Of a stretch of 64,000 nt of DNA, positions 22,081 to 33,232 are shown one piece after another. The stretch lies in NCBI GenBank assembly GCA_039090855.1, contig CM076997.1:160362709-160426708 (forward strand). The letters are read 5' to 3'. Both the position numbers and the translations under genes were made by a program. The notes beneath the pieces were generated by a model. The model did no database searches. It was given only the letters and a program-made list of their open reading frames with translations, and had not been told where the DNA came from. Origin of the DNA: Macrothele yani (Eukaryota; Arthropoda; Arachnida; Araneae; Macrothelidae). How positions within the stretch are numbered: the stretch's first letter is position 1; each line of letters starts with the position of its first letter.

Positions 22081-25000
22081 ACCATCAATGAGTGTAGTCA
22101 CTCAAACATTGATTTATAAGCTGACGTTCCACCAAGTGCCAAAACATCAACGAGTGTAGTCACTCAAACATCGAATTATAAGCTGACGTTACACCCAAGC
22201 GCCGAACCATCAACGAGTGGGGCCACAACATCGAAATTATAAGCTGACGATACACCCAAGTGCCAAAACATCAACGAGTGTAGTCACTCAAACATCGAAT
22301 TATGAGCTGACGTTACACCCAAGTGCCGAAATATCAGTGAGTGTAGTCACTCAAACGTCGAATTATTAGCTGACGATACACCCAAGTGCCAAAACATCAA
22401 CGAGTGTAGTCACTAAAACATCGAATTATTAGCTGACGATACACCCAAGTGCCGAAACATTAACGAGTGGGGTCACAATATCGAATTATAAGCTGACGAT
22501 ACACCCAAGTGCCAAAACATCAACGAGTGTAGTCACTAAAACATCGAATTATTAGCTGACGATACACCCAAGTGCCAAAACATCAACGACACCCAACTGC
22601 CAAAACTCAAACATCGAATTATAAGCTGACGTTACACGCCGAAACATCAGCGAGTGTAGTCACTCAAACATCGAATTATTAGCTGACGATACACCCAAGT
22701 TCCAAAACATCAACGAGTGTGGTCACTCAAACATCGAATTATTAGCTGACGATACACCCAAGTGCCGAAACATCAGTGAGTGTAGTCACTCAAACGTCGA
22801 ATTATTAGCTGACGATACACCCAAAGTGCCAAAACATCAACGACACCCAAGTGCCAAAACTCAAACATCGAATTATAAGCTGACGTTACACGCCGAAACA
22901 TCAGCGAGTGTAGTCACTCAAACATCGAATTATTAGCTGACGATACACCCAAGTTCCAAAACATCAACGAGTGTAGTCACTCAAACATCGAATTATTAGC
23001 TGACGATACACCCAAGTGCCGAAACATCAACGAGTGTAGTCACTCAAACATCGAATTATTAGCTGACGTTACACCCAAGTTCCAAAACATCAACGAGTGT
23101 AGTCACTCAAACATCGAATTATTAGCTGACGATACACCCAAGTGCCGAAACATCAACGAGTGTAGTCACTCAAACATCGAATTATTAGCTGACGTTACAC
23201 CCAAGTGCCGAAACATCAGTGAGTGTAGTCACTCAAACGTCGAATTATTAGCTGACGATACACCCAAGTGCCAAAACATCAACGAGTGTAGTCACTCAAA
23301 CATCGAACTATAAGCTGATGTTACACCCAAGTGCCAAAACATCAACGAGTGTAGTCACTAAAACATCGAATTATTAGCTGACGATACACCCAAGTGCCGA
23401 AACATTAACGAGTGGGGTCACAATATCGAATTATAAGCTGACGATACACCCAAGTGCCAAAACATCAACGAGTATAGTCACTAAAACATCGAATTATTAT
23501 CTGACGATACACCCAAGCGCAAAAACATCAACGAGTGTAGTCACTCAAACATCGAATTATAAGCTGACATTACACAAGTGCCGAAACATTAACGAGTGGG
23601 GTCACAATATCGAATTATAAGCTGACGATACACCCAAGTGCCAAAACATCAACGAGTGTAGTCACTAAAACATCGAATTATTAGCTGACGATACACCCAA
23701 GTGCCAAAACATCAACGACACCCAAGTGCCGAAACATCAAACATCGAATTATAAGCTGACGTTACACGCCGAAACATCAGCGAGTGGGGCCACAACATCG
23801 AATTATAAGCTGACGATACACCCAAGTGCCAAAACATCAACGAGTGTAGTCACTCAAACATCGAATTATGAGCTGACGTTACACCCAAGTGCCGAAACAT
23901 CAGTGAGTGTAGTCACTCAAACGTCGAATTATTAGCTGACGATACACCCAAGTGCCAAAACATCAACGAGTGTAGTCACTAAAACATCGAATTATTAGCT
24001 GACGATACACCCAAGTGCCGAAACATTAACGAGTGGGGTCACAATATCGAATTATAAGCTGACGATACACCCAAGTGCCAAAACATCAACGAGTATAGTC
24101 ACTAAAACATCGAATTATTAGCTGACGATACACCCAAGCGCAAAAACATCAACGAGTGTAGTCACTCAAACATCGAATTATAAGCTGACATTACACAAGT
24201 GCCGAAACATTAACGAGTGGGGTCACAATATCGAATTATAAGCTGACGATACACCCAAGTGCCAAAACATCAACGAGTGTAGTCACTAAAACATCGAATT
24301 ATTAGCTGACGATACACCCAAGTGCCAAAACATCAACGACACCCAAGTGCCAAAACTCAAACATCGAATTATAAGCTGACGTTACACGCCGAAACATCAG
24401 CGAGTGTAGTCACTCAAACATCGAATTAATAGCTGACGATACACCCAAGTTCCAAAACATCAACGAGTGTGGTCACTCAAACATCGAATTATTAGCTGAC
24501 GATACACCCAAGTGCCGAAACATCAGTGAGTGTAGTCACTCAAACGTCGAATTATTAGCTGACGATACACCCAAGTGCCAAAACATCAACGACACCCAAG
24601 TGCCAAAACTCAAACATCGAATTATAAGCTGACGTTACACGCCGAAACATCAGCGAGTGTAGTCACTGAAACATCGAATTATTAGCTGACGATACACCCA
24701 AGTTCCAAAACATCAACGAGTGTAGTCACTCAAACATCGAATTATTAGCTGACGATACACCCAAGTGCCGAAACATCAACGAGTGTAGTCACTCAAACAT
24801 CGAATTATTAGCTGACGTTACACCCAAGTGCCGAAACATCAGTGAGTGTAGTCACTCAAACGTCGAATTATTAGCTGACGATACACCCAAGTGCCAAAAC
24901 ATCAACGAGTGTAGTCACTCAAACATCGAATTATAAGCTGATGTTACACCCAAGTGCCAAAACATCAACGAGTGTAGTCACTAAAACATCGAATTATTAG

Positions 25001-25942
25001 CTGACGATACACCCAAGTGCCGAAACATTAACGAGTGGGGTCACAATATCGAATTATAAGCTGACGATACACCCAAGTGCCAAAACATCAACGAGTATAG
25101 TCACTAAAACATCGAATTATTAGCTGACGATACACCCAAGCGCAAAAACATCAACGAGTGTAGTCACTCAAACATCGAATTATAAGCTGACATTACCCAA
25201 GTGCCGAAACATTAACGAGTGGGGTCACAATATCGAATTATAAGCTGACGATACACCCAAGTGCCAAAACATCAACGAGTGTAGTCACTAAAACATCGAA
25301 TTATTAGCTGACGATACACCCAAGTGCCAAAACATCAACGACACCCAAGTGCCAAAACATCAAACATCGAATTATAAGCTGACGTTACACGCCGAAACAT
25401 CAGCGAGTGTAGTCACTCAAACATCGAATTATAAGCTGACGTTACACGCCGAAACATCAGCGAGTGTAGTCACTCAAACATCGAATTATTAGCTGACGAT
25501 ACACCCAAGTTCCAAAACATCAACGAGTGTAGTCACTAAAACATCGAATTATTAGCTGACGATACACCCAAGTGCCAAAACATCAACGACACCCAAGTGC
25601 CAAAACTCAAACATCGAATTATAAGCTGACGTTACACGCCGAAACATCAGCGAGTGTAGTCACTCAAACATCGAATTATTAGCTGACGATACACCCAAGT
25701 TCCAAAACATCAACGAGTGTAGTCACTAAAACATTGAATTATTAGCTGACGATAACCCAAGTGCCAAAACATCAGCGAGTGTAGTCACTCAAACATCGAA
25801 TTATAAGCTGATGTTACATCCAAGTGCCAAAACATCAGCGAGTGTAGTCACTCAAACATCGAATTATAAGCTGATGTTACATCCAAGTGCCAAAACATCC
25901 ACGAGTGTAGTCACTCAAACATCGAATTGTAAGCTGATGATA
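22081..25942 (+). repeat. 63-bp satellite-like array, about 60 units
   Basis: The monomer reads, in pieces, TACACCCAAGTGCCAAAACA, TCAACGAGTGTAGTCACTCA, AACATCGAATTATTAGCTGA and CGA, 63 bp. Variant monomers recur in fixed order (for example GTGGGGTCACAATATCG, GTTCCAAAACATC, and short units missing about half the sequence), giving higher-order structure. The leftmost unit is the most diverged. The unit is a multiple of three, so 21-residue repeats such as TSNYKLTLHPSAKTSTSVV stay open where the variant TATAAGCTG occurs, but TATTAGCTG variants give a stop; I see no reason to call it coding. GAGTG and CACTC inside each unit can pair. Confidence 0.95.
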
Positions 25943-25989
25943 CACCCAAGTGCAAAAACATTGCAGCACCTGCCAAATATGAGGTCGTT

Positions 25990-27300
25990 CCTCTATGTGC
26001 CGACAGAACAGTTCTTACACGGCAAAGTATGGACTGTTCGAAATTTATAATGGTGTCTTGTGGTATCTGGTACCAAAATGCTACAAACAGATCCTTTAAC
26101 TCTTGTAAGTTGCGTGGTTGAGTCTTAGCAGAACGGATTCCCTGTTCCGACGCAAACCCCAAATGCCCGATTAGATTGGCATCTGGAGAATTCAGAGCCC
26201 AAGGCAATACCTGAAAGTCTACTTCATATTCCACGAACCATTCTCGAACAATCCGAGTAGTGTGGGATCGCGCATTATCCTACTGAAAAAAGGCACAACT
26301 AGAAGGAAAAAACCTTTGCAATGAATGGATGTACCTGGCCTGCAATGATATTTAGATAGATGTTGCACGTCGTAGTTTCCTGCATAGAAATGACTGGACG
26401 CAGAGTTTCCCAGCAGAACATTGCCCAAAGCATAGAGTTCTTTCAGTGGCTTGATTTCGTCCCACGGTGCATCATGGTGGGAACACTTTCCCAGATGAAC
26501 GCCGCATGCGTACCTAGCCGTCCAAATGGTGCGTGGCAGTACTTTCCCAGATGAACGGCGCAGGCGCACCCAGCCGTCCATATGGTGCAACAGAAAACGA
26601 AGTTCATCGGGAAAGGCGACTTTCTTCCAATCTTTCAAGGTATAGTTTTGATACTTGCGTGACCACTGTAGGCCCTTTCGACGCGAACCAAGGCTAGCAT
26701 GGCAACTCGTAGCGGATTGCGGTTATACAGCCTTATTTTTATTTTATTTTTTTAATTTGAAGGTTTAACGACCACTGCGGGCAACTCTATGGGCTATAAG
26801 CAGTCATCCGTCTTTAATTTAGGGCCACTGGTTCCAGGGAAGGGAGAGAGCCAGTACCGTAAGATACACAACATTCATGCTTCACCGGGATTCGAACCCG
26901 GACCCTTCACGGACAGAAGCCTATGCTTAGATCACTCCGCCAATGGTGATACCCGCAGTTTTAGAAGAGTTCGATGTACTGTATGTTGTGACACAGTACT
27001 CCTGTCACCAACCTTCAAATTACCCACGATTTGCGCCCTTCAGCTGGCTAGTACCATACGGGATACCCTTCGCTCATCACTAAGTTGGACAAACTGTGGC
27101 CGGCCAAACTTTGCCGGCGATTCGTGGTTCCCCTTCTCGGACCACATTTTGGAAGTACTAACCATGACTAACTTGAGCAGCTCAAAACGCTTCCAGTCTC
27201 GGAAATGTCATGACCCCGTAGTCTGGCCATTAAACTTTAGCCTTCGTCAAACTCGCATAAGTACGCTGCGTTTCCCACCTGGAGAACAAGAATAGCACTG
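25990..27300 (-). pseudogene. Tc1-like transposase remnant
   Basis: Readable blocks on the minus strand: MKDWKKVAFPDELRFLLHHM (the usual VxFSDESRFLLHH; the Asp is kept but its neighbours have changed), then ALNSPDANLIGHLGF (the usual NSPDxNPIEHLW, catalytic Glu replaced by Gly), with stops and frame changes between. A 57-bp tandem duplication at about 26484-26590 repeats the segment with CTTTCCCAGATGAACG. N-terminal DNA-binding sequence continues right of the SINE, 26955-27300. Inactive. Confidence 0.8.
26731..26952 (-). mobile_element. tRNA-derived SINE, family 1, inside the Tc1 element
   Basis: Minus-strand copy: T-rich tail, GGTTTAACGACCACTGCGG, GGGATTCGAACCCGG (B box complement), and TTAGATCACTCCGCCAATGG (A box complement). 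It splits the Tc1 transposase region. Confidence 0.9.
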
Positions 27301-27426
27301 CATAACAGCGCTCAGTATCAGGTGTTATTTATACCATTGCATGACCTTCAGACGCGTCGCCATTCACATGCAGCTGCTACGATTTGCATTAAGACACGCT
27401 GGACATAATGTTTTGGCTCTTTGGTG

Positions 27427-29034
27427 TACAACAATCACATAAATAACGCAAGTTCTCTTCATAAATAGACTTAGTACGCAGAATATTAAAAAAAATATAG
27501 CTAGCAGAGCTTTCAGTACCATAGCTCATCCGAAAACAAGATTACACCCTCATCATTGAACACGCCAGCTCTTATCTATCGATATTTGTTACGTTGTTCC
27601 AGTCTCAATTGCTGGCGGGTGTTGCCAAAATTAAACTCGTCAAGAAGAAACCTGTGATATATTTAGAGAGGAAAATGTCTAACAAGAAGAAAGAAAATGT
27701 ACATAAGAATACAGGAACATACATGGAAAGTTAAATTAAAATATACATGACGTGCTATACTGACATCTAGGCGTCACTACCGCATCTAGGAACATAAACG
27801 GACAGCTTTTATTGGTAATTGTATGGTCCCTTTAGGTATCGAAAGTTAGGAGGTGTCACTGGTATTAAATTCAGAATCACCTGTAACTACGTACTGTGTG
27901 GGATTTAAACTAGCCCTAGACGCGAGTAGGCAACATGAGAGCGGGAAACAAAACTAAGAAGCATGCATTTCCTTTTAACGTATGGTGAAATAATTTCCCC
28001 ACAAAGTCCAAACACTATTAATTGTAATAATATTAATTGCTGCGTTTAAAATGAAAATGTGGATCTTTGTGATTTGACCATTTTCATTAAAATTACTGCT
28101 AACTCTTCTCTTATTGGATGGAAGGAGTCTCGATACTTTACCTACAATAATTATCAAGAAGAAAAAGTTCGAACTCGAAGACAATAAAGTTGTGGAACTT
28201 ATTTATGAGAATTGAAAGACGTATTTCTTTTCTTTTTGGACAAACTGAATATTTAGTTCTGTCTGACTTAAGTACAAAATTACCAATGCAATGTAGTTTT
28301 TCGTGAATGCACAAAGATGATTTATCTATATTACCCAATGTGTTGATATATTTCAACCAGTAAACTTTTAGGAAAGCAAAATAATCATTTTTCAGAAAGA
28401 TGACAGCACTAAATTAAATTCGAGCCTTTCTTTCTGAAAACAAATCAAATCCTCTATCATTTCTGAAAGTACATATTTTGCTTTACAACTTGTCTTTCAC
28501 ATGTGAAGATGCGTTGATGAAAAATCTTATATATATTTGAAAACATTATGTTGCTCTGCAAAGACATATCATAATTTTTTTAAAAGTTTTCTATCAAAGG
28601 TTTTAATTTTAGGTGTCTTCACGATTGACAGCTAACTTTTGGTCTGAAAATCTCTAATTTATTTTGCGCAGCTGCAGCTGGGCGTCCTTAATGAACGTTT
28701 GAACCGCATTCTCGCATTTATCCGCGGGTAAGTTTAATTATTCTTTCTTTCAGTGGGAGAACTCGCTTAGTGATTAAGTTTGGCTTCTTTTTAAAACATC
28801 TTTCCATCTTTCTTTCCGAAGCTCTTTCGAAGAAAAATTCTCCACAACCACTATCATTTCCTCTCGCCTTCATTAATTTTCGCTCCTTTTTTTCCGGATA
28901 TAATAAATCTGCCAACTTTTAGCTAATTTCGTTTCGTCGTTTGTTTTGCGGTAGAAGTAATAGGTTACTCAATGACATTTAAATTCATTACTGCCAATTT
29001 TTGAAAGTCGCTGCCCCAAACTCAAAAGCCAATG
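27427..29034. other. No gene recognised
   Basis: AT-rich sequence; no coding or repeat feature is firmly visible. Confidence 0.45.
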
Positions 29035-29115
29035 TAATGCTTCAGTTTTTAAAAACTTAAAACAACTTTATTCTTGTCTTCCATGCATTCCCTGACACTC
29101 AGAGATGATACTTCT
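29035..29115 (+). repeat. Dispersed repeat, direct copy of 29850-29925
   Basis: Shares CAGTTTTTAAAAACTTAA, ACAACTTTATTCTTGTCTTC and GACACTCAGAGAT with the loop of the inverted repeat at 29667-30090. Confidence 0.6.
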
Positions 29116-29444
29116 ATTTACTTTCACCGAGAACTGTTTTAAAACGTAAATTATGAGCCTTAAAACACCAAAATGTTTATTAAAAATTACGTCATTTTAA
29201 CTTTCATGGAAATCAATCATAATTCATACGTTTAAATATCGTTAATGCTTGTATATCAAGTAGGATTATCATACTATTTAGTATTTTATTTTGCCGTAGA
29301 TGTTTTTAAAAGACATTATAGCAGAATAATTTCTATAGTTTTCCGACGGCAATTTTTAGGAACGGATTTTGAAATGTTATTTGCATTTTTGCTTGATGAA
29401 GGAACGTTCAGGCTTCAATATCCATAAAATTATTTAAACAATGG

Positions 29445-29570
29445 AGTTTAACTATAGTAGTGATCCGATTTATTGGCGTAGGAAATATACACATAAGCGT
29501 TTCCAAGCTTTCGCACATCAACCAGATGGCTTTTTCAAGGAAGTTAGACAGACACTGCAAACTGAATAAT
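29445..29570 (+). mobile_element. MITE copy, right arm missing
   Basis: Matches the left arm and centre of the MITE at 59018-59198: a left part related to TATAACTATACTAGTAATCAG, TTGGCGTAG, then CGCACATCAACCAGATGGCT. The right inverted repeat is missing. Confidence 0.6.
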
Positions 29571-29666
29571 ACAACGCTTTAACCGTTTTGACGCGGGAAC
29601 TTGACTTGACATGAAACAAATACGACGTTATATTCATTTAAAAATACGAGGTATCACGTTGGTTGT

Positions 29667-30090
29667 GCACGCGGTATCCTGGTAGGGAGAAAGCGTTACT
29701 TGAAGAACTGGTTCCAAATTTTTGGCAACTCGAGTGAGACGCTATCATTGCACGTATCGCTGTTGGTAATGATCTCCAAGATTTACCGAATTGCTGTACA
29801 TTCAGGGGTAGAGTAGGTAGCTAATTTCTTTATATCATCCCACATAGGTATCAGTTTTTAAAAACTTAAGACAACTTTATTCTTGTCTTCAGTGCTTTCC
29901 CAGACACTCAGAGATTATACTTAAAGAAATTATCTACTTACTCTACCCCTAATTGTACAACCATTCTTGAAACCTTGTAGATCATTAACAACAGCAATAC
30001 TTGGAATGATAGCGTCTTGCTCGAAGTTGCCGCGAATTTGTAACCAGTTCTTCAAGTGTTCTTCAAGTAACGACTTATCCCTACCATGAT
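29667..30090. repeat. Foldback-like inverted repeat, ~160-bp arms
   Basis: The left arm (29667-29833) and right arm (29932-30090) are reverse complements with many substitutions. Shared words include CGTTACTTGAAGAAC, GACGCTATCATT and AGGGGTAGAGTA. The loop holds the short dispersed repeat seen at 29035. Both arms can be translated in the same phase (see next entry), suggesting an inverted duplication of a coding or formerly coding segment. Confidence 0.8.
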
Positions 30091-30112
30091 ACCATTTATA
30101 ATTTATGTTCAT
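29930..30112 (-). pseudogene. Unidentified short ORF in the inverted-repeat arm
   Basis: A 60-codon minus-strand frame, MNINYKWYHGRDKSLLEEHL continuing to NDLQGFKNGCTIRGRVSR. The opposite arm encodes a related peptide on the plus strand (GREKALLEELVP, then DAIIARIAVGNDLQD and FRGRVGS) with one stop in the middle. I do not recognise the family. The shared phase could reflect common origin alone. Confidence 0.35.
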
Positions 30113-30408
30113 TTATAATTCTCATAAATTTGCGGCATTATCAGCCCTTCTGGAGTCTCGACGGAAGAAAATCTTTCATGATCAGATACCACTCACCACG
30201 GAAAACCTTTTTACAATATGTCATCATCATCATCATCATTGTCAACCATTATCAATCCACTGCTGGACGAAGGTCTCCCCAAGTTTCCTCCACAACGGTC
30301 TGTCTTGTGCCAGTCTCCACCATGTCACTCCTTCATACTTTCGAATTTCATCCACCCATCTTCCATGTGGTCTTCTTCTGGGTCTTTTCCTGTCCCTTGG
30401 AATCCAAT

Positions 30409-32251
30409 CTAAATTTCGGCTGTCCATCTATGGCCTGTCCTTCTGGCAGTATGTCCCGCCCATTGCCATTTCAGGGATTTAACTCTGATCATGATGTCTT
30501 CCACTCTTGTCATTTTTCGGATCCACGAGTTCCTCTTCTTATCTCTCCTGGTTATACCAAGCATGCACCTCTCCCTGCTCCTTTGAGTTGTCTGCAGCCT
30601 TCGCATGTCTCTTTTAGTTAAGGTCCAGGTCTCTGCACCATACGTAACCACTGGAAGGATGCATTGATCAAACACTTTTCTTTTAAGACATAATGACATA
30701 TTGCTCTTGCAAATTATGCTGTTGCTTCCAAAAGCTCTCCAGGCAAGTTTTTTGCGCCGATTAATTTCCTCATCAATGTGACACTCACTTGATATCTGCT
30801 GTCCAAGATAAAAGTACGTGTCTGTTATCTCCAGCTTTTCTCCATCAGTCGATAAATCTTCATTTCTTGTAAAAGCATTGAACATCACTTTTGTCTTCTG
30901 AAAGGTCCTTTTTAATCCCACTTCTTTACCCTTGTCAGCAAGTTCCTGGATCATACTCTGCAGCTCTGATGGGGTAGTTGCTAAAATGACTATGTCATTA
31001 GCAAAACGAAGGTGGGTTAGATAATATCCATTAATATTTTTCCCTTTGTTTTCCCAGTTCACTGATTGAAAGACTTTTTCCAATGTAGCATTAAAGAGCT
31101 TTGGAGATATGGTGTCACCTTGTCTCACACTATTACCAATTTTTATGTGTGTTGTATTTTCAAACAGCCGAATCTTTGCACTTGCATTTTCATAGATGTT
31201 ATTAATAATATTAATGTACGCATCTTTAATACCGCAGGATTTCAGAGCCATTGTAACTGCTGATGGTTTCATCGAATCAAAGGCACATTTCATAATTTAT
31301 AAAAGCCATGCATAATGGAAGTTCATATTGCTTCGCTCTTTCAATTAGTTCTCTCAGTACGTGGATATGATCAATTGTGCTGTAGCCACTCCTGAATCCA
31401 GCTTGTTCTCTCGGTTGAGCCATCTCCAGTGTTACCTTCAAGCGGTGTGAAAGAACTTCAGTGAAGATTTTATAAAACTTTGATAGGAGGCTGATAGGTC
31501 TGTAGTTCCTGAGATCCTCAATGTCACCTTTTTTTCTGTAGCAAAATCATTGTAGCGTTGTTGCAATCCTCGGAAATCTTCCCTTCATTAAGGCTTTGAG
31601 TGAAAATTTGGGCGAGTACTGTTTCGATTTCTCCACTTGCTTCTTGTACGATGTCTACAGTAATTCCATCTTCTCCAGGAGCTTTTCCCCGCTTCATGTT
31701 CTTGATTGCATGTGTAACTTCTGCTGGGAGGACTAGAAGAACTCTGGTACTGGTACCTTTCATGATGTCTGGAGTACATGTGTCATCCCTTTCATATAAT
31801 TTGGAGTAGAAATCTTTCACTCTTGTCAAAATTTCGCCTCTATTTCTTGTTACAGAACCATCTTCTTTTCTCAGTGCCATAATCTGCTTTCTTCCCTTAC
31901 TGAGATGTCCCTTTGCTATCTTTAGGGTTTGGTTGTTTTCAATTGCTTTCTTCACTAGTTCACAGTTGAATTTTTTTACGTCTTCAGTGATACGTTTTCG
32001 TACTGTCTTACATAGCTCTATATATTCCAATTTGGAAGTCACATCTTCTTTAGTTGTCCTCATCTCTCTTCTTTTTGCATCAACAATTTGGTTTTACCTA
32101 ATAATTTGTTCACATACAACTTGTTCTTAGACCCAGCTAATTTTGTTGCTGTTTCCATAAGAGCTTTGGTTACTTTTCTGTTAACTTCAGAAATATCCAC
32201 TTCTTCCGATGTTAGGCCTTCTAAAACAGATAATCTGTTATTCAGTTCCAA
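30409..32251 (-). pseudogene. RTE reverse transcriptase remnant (copy 2)
   Basis: The linker and RT lie in three frames: 32251-32060, 32063-31524 (MKRGKAPGEDGITVD) and 31293-30409. The last holds GVRQGDTISP-like VRQGDTISPKLFN, the catalytic box as FANDIVI (the first Asp of FADD replaced by Asn), YLGQQIS, PVVTYGAETWTL, and the C-terminal TTQRSRERCMLGITRRDKKR and KWQWAGHTARRTGHRW, typical of RTE ends. The frame between 31293 and 31524 is broken. Loss of FADD and the frameshifts make it inactive. Confidence 0.88.
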
Positions 32252-32323
32252 CTTGAAGGTATTATGGTGTTTTTTAAGGTTGGTTATGTCAATACATTTT
32301 GCTTGTCTTATGAGCTTGCTACG

Positions 32324-33193
32324 TTAGAGTTTAGTGTTGAGGTGCATCTTACACCTCACCAATCTATGGTCACTACCTGTGTTGAACTTGTTTAGCACAC
32401 TGCAGTCTGCTATGAAGAATATTTTATTACACATAATAAAATCAATTTCACTTGTCGTCCCATTTGGATGTCTCCATGTCCATTTCCTGTGTAGCTTTTT
32501 CTTGAAAAAGGAGTTCAAGATGAAAAACCCTTCTGCCTCTGCAAACTCTACGAGAGTATTTCCACGCTGGTGTCTGTTGCCGTGACCGAATTTACCTACT
32601 GAAGTTTCATTCTGTTGCCGTTGCCGTATTTTTCCTCCCATAATTATGTTCAAGTGTTGCTTACCTTTATTATTTAGATGACGACTTTCCTCATAAAATT
32701 CTTCAATTTCTTCTTCAGGATGACTTGTGGTGGGTGCATAAGTTTGAGAAATCTGAGTCTGGCAACTTCTCGAGAGTTGGATAACGAGTCGTGCAGCTCT
32801 GTCAGAGGAACTTTCAACTTCTACAACTTTATCCTTCAGTTTCTTGTTTATTATAAATTCAACACCACTAGTTCTGGCAGTATCAGTCCCACGATAGTAG
32901 AAGAGATGTCCACTTTTCAGTTCAATGAGATCTTCTCCTTTTCTCCTTACCTCACTTAGCCCGACAATGTCCCACTTGATCCTTTGTAGTTCCTCTTCCA
33001 ATTCAAGAAGCCTTGAATCAGAAGATAGGGAGCGTCCATTATACGTAGCCAAGGTCAGCATCATACAGCAGCCTAGTCCGGTCGTCCGGGGATTATTAGC
33101 ACCCTCTACCTTCATGTTGCACTGGCCGCTGCCTTGGCCCGGTACATTCCAGCTGCCGGAGACTGAGGGCCAAGATTTAAGTTGCAGAGTCAT
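32324..33193 (-). pseudogene. RTE endonuclease domain remnant (copy 2)
   Basis: An open frame from the conserved Met (MTLQLKSWPSVSGSWN). Motifs: LATYNGRSL (catalytic Asn kept), GLSEVRRKG (catalytic Glu), and at the end GSDHRLVRCKMHLNTKL (Asp-His). The central GDFNAKVG motif of copy 1 is destroyed here (IIMGGKIRQRQQ), so endonuclease activity is lost. The frame extends upstream of the element boundary to 33247, but those residues come from flanking DNA. Confidence 0.87.
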
Positions 33194-33232
33194 TTTGGAG
33201 GGGTTTGGCCATAACTCACCACGCTGGCCAAG

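Larger units (their letters stand above)
25943..27426 (-). mobile_element. Tc1-like transposon joined to the satellite array
   Basis: The right end, reverse-complemented, is CACCAAAGAGCCAAAACATT and the left end is CACCCAAGTGCAAAAACATT, each next to TA. The left terminus lies in exact phase with the satellite monomers, which contain CACCCAAGTGCCAAAACATC. Length is 1484 bp including a SINE of about 220 bp. The transposase lies on the minus strand and is dead. Confidence 0.85.
30219..33232 (-). mobile_element. RTE-clade LINE, copy 2, near full length
   Basis: About 3.0 kb on the minus strand, from the shared 5' end at 33232 to a 3' tail of (GAT)n-type repeats at 30219-30240. It is collinear with copy 1. 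The 3' UTR region is the same as in the two shorter plus-strand relatives at 45035 and 52429. No clear target duplication is visible, as expected for an old copy. The coding region carries at least two frameshifts and some stops. Confidence 0.92.

Noticed and set aside
22081..25942. CRISPR array
   Set aside because: Units are directly adjacent 63-bp tandem copies with no unique spacers, in eukaryotic repeat-rich DNA, with no cas genes.
23726..26050. Repetitive protein made of 21-residue units (TSNYKLTLHPSAKTSTSVV type)
   Set aside because: The frame is open only because the unit is 63 bp; many units carry TATTAG, a stop in that frame, and short units shift the phase. No start or promoter context.
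30130..30621. 163-codon plus-strand frame with a His run
   Set aside because: Antisense to the RTE 3' end and its (GAT)n tail; the His run is the microsatellite read in frame.
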